A stretch of 24,123 nucleotides of DNA, from positions 1 through 24,123 of the IMG/VR virus record IMGVR_UViG_3300034067_000002; one strand, given 5' to 3'. The translations under genes and the position numbers were made by a program. Under the pieces are notes generated by a model. It was not told the DNA's origin. It was given only the letters and a program-made list of their open reading frames with translations, and ran no database searches. Source of the DNA: a virus. Shown one piece after another: positions 1 through 8,975 of this stretch (the first letter of the stretch is position 1; each line of letters starts with the position of its first letter).

Positions 1-3000
1 TCCTGTATAGGGTTAACGTTATAGGTGCAGGATTATAGTTACTACCGGCGGCAGCCCCTACCGTTTTAGACATTATAACTCTGCAGTATACTGTAGTAGG
101 GTTACCTTGAGCATGTTCTAATGCAGGTAAAGCTATATTAAGAGGTATAGGGCTTGGCTGGTTAATAGACTTAACACCGCCACTATTAGAAGTAGCCCCT
201 ATCAAGTTAGTTATATAATCTATAGACTCAGCTGTAAACATACTAGGAGCTATAGATCTAGGTGTTATAGATTTACCGTCTATTATACCCTTTCCGTTGA
301 GCTTATTTATACCGAAGATTATGTCGTCTTCGTTTCTAGCCTCTATGATCATGTCATTACTTGGGCTTATTCTGACAGAGGTTGTACCCTCAATTACCTC
401 TAGTCTATCAGATACAAAAGTACCCTTAACTATAGCATCTCCAAATATTGTAAGAGCAAAACTATTCCATTTACCGGAAGCTCCTAGATCTCCACCCGAT
501 CCGACGTACCTACCAACAAACTTATGAGTTAAATCGCTAGGATTAGCTGAATCGAACAAAGTTACTATATCACCATATACAGGTACCCCACCAGTCACAG
601 CCGAGGCAGCTTCAGTATCACTCCAAGCAGTTAAGCCTGACACACCTTTAGTGAAGGACCCTGCTCCTCTATCGCCTTTAACAGAGTTACCTGCTTTAGC
701 CTTAGACACTGTGTAGGTCTTAGATATAGATTTTTGTGTAGGAGTATGCGTTGCAGTAAAAGTTACAGAAGCAGAATCTGTATTTAGTCCTGATACAGTA
801 TAAACACCTGAGGAATTTATTGATGCAGTTACAGTACCACTAGAAACAGCTTTAGTAAATGTGCAGGACCCTGTTACGTCAGTAGTTCCGAAGAACACCT
901 TAAACTGTCCACCAGTACCTGCGTAGCTAGTAACTGTTCCATCGCTTAAAGCTGGAACGGTAGCATTCTCATTTGTTAAATACCCAGATACTGACTGTTC
1001 TGCACTGAATCTCACGGGAGCAGACCAAGAAGACCCGGCAGACCATGTTCCTGAAGAGTCTTTAATATATGCTCTTTTTATTATATATACCACTTCATAC
1101 TCTGCAGGAGTGGGCGGAGTTACGCTCCAGCCTGCTGGTGGGGTTTCTGTAGTACCGTTATACGAACCATCATTAGTAGCTGGAGTGGTTACGGTATTTC
1201 CTATTTTTTCTTTCTTAAATACATGGCTAACGTACACACTAGTACCGTCGGAACCATCAACAGCCCCCATTACATATGGAGTAGCTTCGTTACCATATTC
1301 TAATTTTAGCCTTCTAGCGTATGCAAGACCTGTAGTTATACTACTAGGATAGTGATATACTCTAACATATACTTTAGCTCCTGCTGCGGTATTTGCAGGT
1401 ATAGTCATTGTAGCAGACTTACGTTCGTATGTTGTGCTACTAGAGGATACAGCTGCTGAAGCTGTCCAAGGATCTAGGTATACGTATAATCTAGATGAAG
1501 CACCTGCAGCTTGTGCGTCTGCGTCTACTTTCAAATCACCAGACACCGTCAATTGATCACCAGGATTAAAGTCTTTTCCTACTTCTCCTACGTAAATGCC
1601 GTAGAAGCCATAGGCATTACTAGACTTCTCTTCATGAGAATTTTTCAGAATATTAGCATTAATACCGTTAGAACCGTCTATAGAATACTTAGATATTAAT
1701 ACCACTTCACCTTCTACAGTGCTGCCATCAGATTTAGATATTTTACTATAATTCCATAAATAAGGATTAGACGCAGTAGGTTCTGAAGCTGTAATAGACC
1801 AACCTGAATCTGAAATAGCAGGTTTTGTATTAGTACTAGTGAGTAAGTAGTACTCCGTAACAGAATCTATCCCAACACCCTCAAATCGTACAAATGTAGT
1901 TGCATCTGCAGGTACAGTTGTTGGCTTACTTCCAGACCATTCGTAAAAATTAACAAAGCGTTTTGAAGGACTGTAATCAAATGAAGCATTAGTACCTGAT
2001 TCATCTTCTGCGTAAATAGGCACAACGCCTGCACTATCACCATCTTTAGCAACTAAAAGGGTGTATGTAAGATTTGAAGGTACTGTAGTAGGCTTTGTAC
2101 CGCTCCATTCATAGAAATTTACGTATTTCTTATTAGAGCTGTAAGTGAACGATGCCCCAGTACCTGCAGAATCTTCTGCATATATAGGAACTACACCGCT
2201 ACTTATACCATCTTTAACCTGAACAGCATTACCAAAACTATCAGTAATAGTGTACGTACCGTTACCATTGTCTGTAACAGTAACTACACCATCAGACCCT
2301 CTTGCAGCAATAAGAGTAGTAGTTGATGAACTAGATCCATCAGTATAGTTTACAGTGGTTTTATTCCACAAATACGGATTAGCTTCAGATATAGCTCCAG
2401 CCTCTGATACAGAACCTTTCCATGGGCCTGTTGGAGCAGTTACAGGGTCAGTGCCTAGTTGGTACTCTTCCACTATTTCGGATATGCCAACACCTGTAGC
2501 ACCGTCCTGAAGTTTATATATAGTTATAAAGTCATTAAGCCCTGAAACGGATCCAGATATTTTTACAGTATTTTTACCAGCGAAAGACGAGGCATTGTAT
2601 GTATATTGTGAAGTTAGTTTAACGCCTGTAGACACTCCGTCTACATACCAGTATCCAGAACTTAGGTCTACGTTATCTCCATACGCGGTAAATACTATAG
2701 AGCTAGGAGCTACTAAGTTCCCGTCCTTGTCGTACTTAAAGTAGTGGCCTGTTGATACTATTCTGAAACTTCTTCCGTCTTCACCCTTGACTAACATCCA
2801 AGTATAAAGCGATGGGTCAGTAGGTATAGATCCGTCAGTAACATACGCTATACCTAAGTACTTTTTGCCAGCTTTGTCAGTAGTGCTGAAGTCTATGGTC
2901 CCATCATCACTATTTGCGTAAGCAAATACAGGTACATATGTATCACCAGGATCACCTTTAATACCTGCTAGAGCTATCTGCACATTATCAAGTATGATAC

Positions 3001-5146
3001 CTCTACCATTTCCAGTAGTATCTGGTACTATTATAAGATAGTCTGTGCCACCAGAAATAGGGTCAGGTACTGTATATTGAAAACTTATTTTAGTAAATAC
3101 ATTATTCACTATAAAGTTCTGGAAGCCGCTACTCCCATTATCATTAGTAGAGTACGCGACAGCCATATCAGTACTTGGGTTAGCAGGATCTGCTTTTACA
3201 TACATAGACACTATTACAGTCTGGCCAGCAAAAGCTAAAGCACTAGATTCAGGTATTTCTAAATATATAGCATTACCTCTACCTGTAGAGTCTGGTGAAG
3301 CTATACTGCCAGACGCTCTCATAGCTTGAGATCCTGAGTAACTGTCCGAAGTAGCACTAACACTAAATCCAGTCTGAGCTACTAAAGTTGATACTTCTGC
3401 TGCAGATTCAAATAATATAGAGTATGATGCTGCAGAAGTAGAGCTACTGTTGAACACTCCAGGAGTGCTCCACGAAGGATCTTGCGGATCTTTTCCATCT
3501 GAGGTGAATAACCTAGAAGACGAATATACTGTTTGTCCTGGTAAAGGTTCTGGGGCAGTTAACTCCCATCCAGAAGGTTTTGGGCTAGAGTAAGATCCAC
3601 CTGATGGAATAACAGGAGTGCCTGTAGCAGCTTTATACACTGTTACTAGTTTTTGTTTCTGGCCTACAGTCCTGCCAGAACCTCCATCTATAACTACGTT
3701 TCCAGAAATAGCTAGAGTGCTTCCATCCCATCTAATATATTTGGTAGAATCTCCTAAGTCAAATTTAAATGTAGAAGAATCAGTGTACCCTGCCCATAAC
3801 CCTGAAACAGTACCTTCATATGTTTTTCCAACTGTATATAGGCTAGGAGTGTTACCACCAATCCAACCCAACTCGTAGCTTGCAGCTGTTATTTTGTCGG
3901 TTATAGTTCTACCATCTATAGATAGTATGTTGCTTGTTGCATCAAACAAGAATGGAGACGCTACAGTCTCTCCATTGTAAGTTCCTGACTTACCTATTGT
4001 AACGTTTCCTGTAGACGCATCAAAACCAAAAGTTTGGTCACCATTTTGGTCATAACCTAGTATATATCTACTATCTATGTATACCTTTGTATTATCTGCT
4101 AGAGCATTATATGAGGACACTAGGATGTATCCTGGCTCTGAACTTTCATCTGAATTGTCTGTTATGTATACTTTTTGGTATACATCTGTTGAGCTATTAT
4201 CGTTCCAGCCGTGTACAGTAACTTTAACAGCTAAAAAGGTTCTGAAAGGTACTCCAGTGAACATATGCTCATCTGATAGACTAGTCTCTGTCTTGGCACT
4301 AGACCAGTCAAGTGCAGCATAATTAGTTTCGTTCCTGGAAACAGGAATATATTGAACCGTAGTGGCTCGTCTATGGGAGCCGTCTGTACCTCTATCCCAA
4401 TTCCAGGACACTTTCATATTATACGAGGCAACATTAGACTCTACTTTATATGCTGTTATGTTCAAGTCAGTTACAGCCGTTGGTGGGGCAGTATTATTAG
4501 TTGTAGTTATCTCTCCACCGTACTCTGTAACACCCCCATCATCAACAGACCCATCAGAGAATACAAAAGATGATCTTATTCTAAACTTATGAGTACCAGC
4601 AGGTATAGTTAATACAATTTCGTCTCCATCAGCTACAGCCCCAGTAAATACTGTAGTATACGTAGACCAGTCATCATCAGACATTTCTATCTTGGCTAGG
4701 TTAGAGTCACCAGAAATAAGGAATACTGCAGCTGTAGGAGGAGAACCTATAGCTGCTGAATCTGAACTTATAGATGTAATATTAGATATAGTTGCTGGAG
4801 TTTTAGTTATTACATTTGTGTGTTCTACTATATCTAATACCGTTGCTTCTTGCAAATACTGTGCGTCCAATAAAGCATCGTTTCCAGATACAAATTCGTC
4901 TACAAAAGCAAGCGCAAAATCGTATGAAGTTCCAGTATCTAGACCGCCTATATACGTGGACCCCTCATTTCCAGCGACATCTATCCTAGTTGCCGAACTC
5001 TTAGGGTCTGTAGATTTCTTAACCCATACAGACCTATGTGAATAATCATTATCTACAGGAACGGAGTGAAGTATTTTAACGCGAGAGTATCCAATCTCAA
5101 AATTAGAGATTGTGAACGCATTAGGTTTTTTGTTATTTAATATCAT
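1..5146 (-). CDS. Giant modular tail fibre / tail-tip protein (C-terminus beyond the window)
   Basis: This minus-strand reading frame opens with ATG at 5146, in an ATGA overlap with the hub gene stop, and I read it without a stop to base 1. That is at least 1715 residues, with the C-terminus missing. Modules in order are: a fibronectin-III-like N-terminus (about 1-330), a beta-rich structural repeat, a carbohydrate-binding-like jelly-roll region (about 565-720, ending LDNVQIALAG), a KGDPGDTY collagen-like linker, two modules with a PYLWN motif (proline at 924 and 1128) flanking a 56-residue duplication, and an Ig-like domain at about 1383-1486. A segment ending IFGDAIVKGTFVSDRLEVIEG follows, typical of the chaperone-like tails of lambda gpJ relatives. 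Its position after DIT and hub suggests a central fibre or host-binding tip, comparable in place to T5 pb4 but far longer. The function is inferred; domain borders are approximate. Confidence 0.85.
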   Translation of the reverse strand, partial: MILNNKKPNAFTISNFEIGYSRVKILHSVPVDNDYSHRSVWVKKSTDPKSSATRIDVAGNEGSTYIGGLDTGTSYDFALAFVDEFVSGNDALLDAQYLQEATVLDIVEHTNVITKTPATISNITSISSDSAAIGSPPTAAVFLISGDSNLAKIEMSDDDWSTYTTVFTGAVADGDEIVLTIPAGTHKFRIRSSFVFSDGSVDDGGVTEYGGEITTTNNTAPPTAVTDLNITAYKVESNVASYNMKVSWNWDRGTDGSHRRATTVQYIPVSRNETNYAALDWSSAKTETSLSDEHMFTGVPFRTFLAVKVTVHGWNDNSSTDVYQKVYITDNSDESSEPGYILVSSYNALADNTKVYIDSRYILGYDQNGDQTFGFDASTGNVTIGKSGTYNGETVASPFLFDATSNILSIDGRTITDKITAASYELGWIGGNTPSLYTVGKTYEGTVSGLWAGYTDSSTFKFDLGDSTKYIRWDGSTLAISGNVVIDGGSGRTVGQKQKLVTVYKAATGTPVIPSGGSYSSPKPSGWELTAPEPLPGQTVYSSSRLFTSDGKDPQDPSWSTPGVFNSSSTSAASYSILFESAAEVSTLVAQTGFSVSATSDSYSGSQAMRASGSIASPDSTGRGNAIYLEIPESSALAFAGQTVIVSMYVKADPANPSTDMAVAYSTNDNGSSGFQNFIVNNVFTKISFQYTVPDPISGGTDYLIIVPDTTGNGRGIILDNVQIALAGIKGDPGDTYVPVFAYANSDDGTIDFSTTDKAGKKYLGIAYVTDGSIPTDPSLYTWMLVKGEDGRSFRIVSTGHYFKYDKDGNLVAPSSIVFTAYGDNVDLSSGYWYVDGVSTGVKLTSQYTYNASSFAGKNTVKISGSVSGLNDFITIYKLQDGATGVGISEIVEEYQLGTDPVTAPTGPWKGSVSEAGAISEANPYLWNKTTVNYTDGSSSSTTTLIAARGSDGVVTVTDNGNGTYTITDSFGNAVQVKDGISSGVVPIYAEDSAGTGASFTYSSNKKYVNFYEWSGTKPTTVPSNLTYTLLVAKDGDSAGVVPIYAEDESGTNASFDYSPSKRFVNFYEWSGSKPTTVPADATTFVRFEGVGIDSVTEYYLLTSTNTKPAISDSGWSITASEPTASNPYLWNYSKISKSDGSTVEGEVVLISKYSIDGSNGINANILKNSHEEKSSNAYGFYGIYVGEVGKDFNPGDQLTVSGDLKVDADAQAAGASSRLYVYLDPWTASAAVSSSSTTYERKSATMTIPANTAAGAKVYVRVYHYPSSITTGLAYARRLKLEYGNEATPYVMGAVDGSDGTSVYVSHVFKKEKIGNTVTTPATNDGSYNGTTETPPAGWSVTPPTPAEYEVVYIIKRAYIKDSSGTWSAGSSWSAPVRFSAEQSVSGYLTNENATVPALSDGTVTSYAGTGGQFKVFFGTTDVTGSCTFTKAVSSGTVTASINSSGVYTVSGLNTDSASVTFTATHTPTQKSISKTYTVSKAKAGNSVKGDRGAGSFTKGVSGLTAWSDTEAASAVTGGVPVYGDIVTLFDSANPSDLTHKFVGRYVGSGGDLGASGKWNSFALTIFGDAIVKGTFVSDRLEVIEGTTSVRISPSNDMIIEARNEDDIIFGINKLNGKGIIDGKSITPRSIAPSMFTAESIDYITNLIGATSNSGGVKSINQPSPIPLNIALPALEHAQGNPTTVYCRVIMSKTVGAAAGSNYNPAPITLTLYR
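1873..2197 (-). repeat. Tandem 56-residue duplication inside the giant fibre gene
   Basis: Two consecutive coding units each begin GVVPIYAED, with the first glycine codon at 2197 (residue 984) and the second at 2029 (residue 1040), a period of exactly 168 bp. Both continue with an aromatic segment KKYVNFYEWSGTKPTTVP or KRFVNFYEWSGSKPTTVP. The second unit is cut shorter and leads into the next PYLWN module. Protein identity is high while third codon positions differ, so the duplication is old enough to have drifted but is kept at protein level. Confidence 0.85.
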
Positions 5147-8100
5147 GTTATATACACCCATTCTGAATATGTGAAGTTAGGGTCTCCTTCAGAATATCCA
5201 TTAGTGGCACGTATTCTAAAGGTGAATTTTCTGTATGCACCTACCTTCCCTGTGTTTGTGTTGTAATCTTGCATATTATCTACTAGACCATACGTGTACG
5301 ATGAGTATGTAGTATCTAGTAGTACACTGCGTAATACTGTGGTTGAGTCTTCTGCCAATACCTGAATCTCGTAAGTACTGGTTCTAGGGCTAGGTGAACT
5401 AGTCCACTTAACTGTTACTTGACTGCCTGAGAACATGCCATCAGAAGATACATTATCGGACCAAAAAGACCCTACAGGGGCTAACCCTACAGGGACGTCG
5501 CTAGATCCTGCAGTGTAGTACAATACTGCGTACTTACTATACTTGCCGGAGGAGTCTAAGGCCCTTACTTTGAACCTATACGAGTTACCTACTTCAAGAC
5601 CTTTAATAGGTATGTAGTGCTTAACATCAGTGCCATCTTTTAATATTATAGTAGATATAGGAACTGTGTAATCACCTGACTCCTCCTTCCAATCTCTTAC
5701 ATCATATCTTATGATAGAAGGTGACGGAGAAGGATCCCATACCAGAAGGCCATACGTATCGTCCTCATTTACTGCATAAGGGTAAGAGTGGTTAGGTAAC
5801 TTTATATACTCTAGATTAGTAGGCGGTAGAGGAGATGGTGAAGGGTTGTGGTTATTCTCCCCCGACTCGTCCTGTGATTTTGTGTAAGAAAATACATCGC
5901 TATCATAATCTTCTAGAAACAGGGATACCTTACCGTCAGATTTTAGAGTAATTTCTGATACTCTAAACTTCTTAGCAGTGTCTCCCCAAAATCTAGGGTA
6001 TCTCAAAGTAACGTTAGAGTTAGGAAATAAGTAGCAATATTTATAATAAGTTGTTAGAGTTATTTTTCTGGAATATCTAGACTTATTTAATTGCCTTTGG
6101 GCCCATTCTCTAGCAGTGTAATAGTTAGTTATATATGGAAATGATACGTTTCCTTTATTTTGAACACCCTTATCTTGGCTCAGATACTCGGAATTAAAAA
6201 AATTAATTTGTGTACTAGACCACCCTTTGGCAGGATCTACTATATTAGCCTGTATAGAGTTCCATTTATCTTTTGATGTTTGGTCTTTTGTAGTTATAGA
6301 GCCTATAACTTCTGATATATCTATATCTGCGACTGGGGCATCATCAGTCTCAACTGATAAGTGATACTTACCACCCAATATATTTATAGTGCCATCGAAC
6401 TGATTTAACAAACTCTCAATGTTGGAGGTTACTGTATTAGACGTCTCCAAAACTACGTTTGTCTGCATGAAGGTTCTTAATGCTTCAGAGGCTGGGTCGC
6501 TAGGTCTAAGTTTCCACCCTAAGTATCTCCAGTATGTTAAAAAATTGTTCTCATATGACTCTGTTATAGAATCCATTATATCAGCAACCTGTTTAAAGGA
6601 TTTAAAATCTATAACATTCTTCGGTAGGCCTCCACCGCAGATTGGATCAGTCATGTAATCGAGTAATTGCCATACTGGATTTAATGTGTACTGGTTTGGT
6701 GTTTCATTCCCAAACTCATCGTATGTTGACACTAAACTACCCGAAACTACAGCGTCTATCTCTGGTAGGGTTGTCTCTTCTTCTGTTATAGAAAACTTAT
6801 ATACAATGTACGCTGTATTTAATAATCTAGTATTATTGTCCCAGTATTCTGAAGCAGGTCTTCCTGTTCTTACAGCCCATTCAGCCTGTCCAGCAAAATT
6901 ACCTGCTGCTGCTATTGATACTAATTCCTGAGCCGCGTTTTGATCTGGGTATCCGTGGAACGCTGTTATTTGTTTAACTCCAGTACTTCCAGTTATAGAG
7001 AACTTGTATACTGTTTCACTAGTACCATTTTTAGCATGACGTGTTCCACCTATCCTATCCTCAAATGTAGGTGTTGGTGGGGGTAGGAGTGGTACATAAT
7101 CCTCTCTATACTGGGAGTAGTAAGACCGATACCTTGCCTCTTCTATAGCATTTATATCAGGCTGTGCAGAATTAGACATAAATGCAGAGACAGTGTCTCC
7201 ATTTGCTTGGTTTCCTAAACATAATTCGCTATTGGACTCTTCAGCTGAGGAACATATAAGGCTTTGACCATCTAGGTAGAAGTTAAGGAATGCGTCTATA
7301 GGGCCTTCGCAGAACGCATAAACTACATATACTACACTGGGGTTGTTTTTTAGCGTGTCTACAAATACCGGTATACCTGGAACCTTGCGAACACCATAGA
7401 CTTTTGGTAGGTATTTAGCACTTAAGTCTATACCAAGTTCTACGGTTCTTTCTACGTCTACTTGGTACTCTTTTAACGAGGTCTTTAATCCGAACCAACT
7501 CTTTTTCAGCTTGTATCTAGTTTCTTTAGTAGTATACTTAGATACTAAGTCAACAGATCTAGCAGCGTGCTGAAATCCTGTGTCTGTTTGGTGCGCTGGA
7601 ACCCTAGCACCATCACCCGGAACTTCTTTTCCATAATTTGGGTTTGGTGTTACTCCATCCTCTAGAAACTGGTTAGTATCTGTCTCTAGTCCCCTATGAG
7701 ACTTATCGTCTGTAATCCTTCCATTAACCTTTTCAAAGTCCGAAAACTTACCTGCACATTCCCAAGTTACTGTAGAGTTTCCACTGACAACACCTTCAGA
7801 CACGTTAACGTTTGTTATATCACCAATAAAATACTGCATAGGGCCGTTAGTGTCTTTATCGAACGGTATTATACTATCCGTGTCGTCTAAGAATGCTCTA
7901 AGTACCTGTATTTCTCTTCCAACATAAGACTCATTAGTATTCTCTACTAAGGCTCTGTCAAGTTCTTCTTTGAACTCGCCAGCCACTGTAATACTTAGTT
8001 TATAGTTAGTTATTCCTGTGGTCTGTCTAACGTCTCCAACCCTACTAACTCTGCCAGCTTGATACACTTTACCGTCCCAGGTAACGTCAGAAGTATAGTC

Positions 8101-8229
8101 AGTTAAGTAGATATATACTTTAGACTCTTCTGTACTGGTAGTAAGTTCCAGTCTAACTAGGTGAGCTATCTTAACTGTTGAGGCTGTAGCTAGGTAGTCG
8201 ATAGCAGATGTTAATAGGTTTCTACTCAT
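5143..8229 (-). CDS. Tail tip baseplate hub, lambda gpJ-like / T5 pb3 position
   Basis: This 1028-residue protein should form the central hub closing the tail tube at the distal end. The N-terminal 180 residues (YIYLTDYTSDVTWDGKVYQ to FIGDITNVNVSEG) look like the small distal-tail domain found in gpL or DUF2163-type proteins. The middle (about 260-800) resembles the gpJ/hub core, including a TDPICGGGLP segment near residue 530 and a QFDGTINILGGKYHLSVE strand series. The last 230 residues hold two fibronectin-III-like domains (about 800-905 and 913-1028). The ATG at 8229 overlaps the stop of the distal tail gene as ATGA, and its own stop overlaps the fibre start the same way, so the three tip genes are translationally coupled. 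T5 pb3 is of similar length (about 950 residues) and lies at the same place. The role is supported by family resemblance and order; the exact family is less certain. Confidence 0.85.
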   Translation of the reverse strand: MSRNLLTSAIDYLATASTVKIAHLVRLELTTSTEESKVYIYLTDYTSDVTWDGKVYQAGRVSRVGDVRQTTGITNYKLSITVAGEFKEELDRALVENTNESYVGREIQVLRAFLDDTDSIIPFDKDTNGPMQYFIGDITNVNVSEGVVSGNSTVTWECAGKFSDFEKVNGRITDDKSHRGLETDTNQFLEDGVTPNPNYGKEVPGDGARVPAHQTDTGFQHAARSVDLVSKYTTKETRYKLKKSWFGLKTSLKEYQVDVERTVELGIDLSAKYLPKVYGVRKVPGIPVFVDTLKNNPSVVYVVYAFCEGPIDAFLNFYLDGQSLICSSAEESNSELCLGNQANGDTVSAFMSNSAQPDINAIEEARYRSYYSQYREDYVPLLPPPTPTFEDRIGGTRHAKNGTSETVYKFSITGSTGVKQITAFHGYPDQNAAQELVSIAAAGNFAGQAEWAVRTGRPASEYWDNNTRLLNTAYIVYKFSITEEETTLPEIDAVVSGSLVSTYDEFGNETPNQYTLNPVWQLLDYMTDPICGGGLPKNVIDFKSFKQVADIMDSITESYENNFLTYWRYLGWKLRPSDPASEALRTFMQTNVVLETSNTVTSNIESLLNQFDGTINILGGKYHLSVETDDAPVADIDISEVIGSITTKDQTSKDKWNSIQANIVDPAKGWSSTQINFFNSEYLSQDKGVQNKGNVSFPYITNYYTAREWAQRQLNKSRYSRKITLTTYYKYCYLFPNSNVTLRYPRFWGDTAKKFRVSEITLKSDGKVSLFLEDYDSDVFSYTKSQDESGENNHNPSPSPLPPTNLEYIKLPNHSYPYAVNEDDTYGLLVWDPSPSPSIIRYDVRDWKEESGDYTVPISTIILKDGTDVKHYIPIKGLEVGNSYRFKVRALDSSGKYSKYAVLYYTAGSSDVPVGLAPVGSFWSDNVSSDGMFSGSQVTVKWTSSPSPRTSTYEIQVLAEDSTTVLRSVLLDTTYSSYTYGLVDNMQDYNTNTGKVGAYRKFTFRIRATNGYSEGDPNFTYSEWVYIT

Positions 8230-8864
8230 AATATATTCTCTCTTAAATCAATAGTAAATGCTGTGTATATCCCATCAGCCGTCAACTGGGGTGGTGAAAA
8301 ATCTGACTTAAATCGTACCTTGAATTTAATATCGTTAGGATCTAATGTTGCAGAGTTCAGAGTGGATCTATTAACTACAGAGCAGTTAAGGTCTAGAGTA
8401 ACAGTAGTTCCACTTCTAGAATATCCTGTAATCATGTATATCTTGTGAGAGTTACTCAGCTTTATCATGTCCCCAACTTCTATAGTATGTGTATTAGGCC
8501 AGTTGGTAACTATTATCTGATTGCTTGAACCTCCTATAGTTATATTTCCTGCAACTATAGGGTTTGTGCTCCAAGCCCCAGATCTAGGGTTGGCGTATTG
8601 TGGTAACTGAACATAGAAGTCTGAGAATGAAGATCTCATAGAGTATAAGAAAGGCACGATAGTAGAGGCTTGTTCGATTGTGGTCTCTGGGAATCCTATT
8701 TGAATAGACCAGTAGTTTCCTTCAAATTTAACTGAAACAACTTGCCCGCCGTTCAGTTCATGAGACATTGCAGGGACAATGTCTTGGATATTTGCCGTAG
8801 AGAATCCAGGTGCGTTAGGATTTACTACAGGGTCTGGCATTCTAGCCAGCGAGTTGTCATACAT
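8226..8864 (-). CDS. Distal tail protein (DIT), T5 pb9-like
   Basis: This 212-residue protein aligns by eye, from memory, with T5 pb9 (about 204 residues). Both begin with a MPDPxxNPxxPG-type stretch and share YWSIQIGFPE (pb9 YWGINISYPE), LPQY, GDMIKLSNSHKIYMIT (pb9 GDLFKLSTHPKVYKIT) and a GIYTAFTIDLRE end (pb9 GTYSGISLSLRE). DIT forms a ring joining the tail tube to the hub. The ATG at 8864 has GGAG at 8872-8875 with 7 nt spacing; a second methionine at residue 9 has no such site. It is the first gene after the terminator that follows the tape measure and has its own promoter at 8896-8924. The stop overlaps the hub start. Confidence 0.88.
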   Translation of the reverse strand: MYDNSLARMPDPVVNPNAPGFSTANIQDIVPAMSHELNGGQVVSVKFEGNYWSIQIGFPETTIEQASTIVPFLYSMRSSFSDFYVQLPQYANPRSGAWSTNPIVAGNITIGGSSNQIIVTNWPNTHTIEVGDMIKLSNSHKIYMITGYSRSGTTVTLDLNCSVVNRSTLNSATLDPNDIKFKVRFKSDFSPPQLTADGIYTAFTIDLRENIL

Positions 8865-8895
8865 AATATTGCTCCAATTTCATTAATATATGATT

Positions 8896-8924
8896 ATTAT
8901 ACTAGCAAACCTTAGCTTCGTCAA
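8896..8924 (-). promoter_or_regulatory. Sigma70-type promoter for the DIT-hub-fibre genes
   Basis: On the minus strand, TTGACG (8919-8924) and TATAAT (8896-8901) are separated by exactly 17 bp. It lies in the 111-bp gap between the tape measure terminator and the DIT start, so it restarts transcription for the tail-tip genes. One mismatch from full consensus. Confidence 0.88.
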
Positions 8925-8944
8925 CTAAAAATTTTTTATATAGC

Positions 8945-8972
8945 AAAAGAAAAGGGGACATTCAGCCCCCTT
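8945..8972 (-). terminator. Rho-independent terminator after the tape measure gene
   Basis: Read on the minus strand, AAGGGG and CCCCTT (arms 8967-8972 and 8952-8957) form a 6-bp stem with a 9-nt loop, followed by TTCTTTT (8951-8945). It begins 3 bp past the tape-measure stop codon. Confidence 0.85.
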
Positions 8973-8975
8973 ATT

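Noticed and set aside
7933-7961. Possible promoter inside the hub gene (TTGACA with a 17-bp spacer)
   Set aside because: The -10 position matches only four of six consensus bases and no gene starts nearby.
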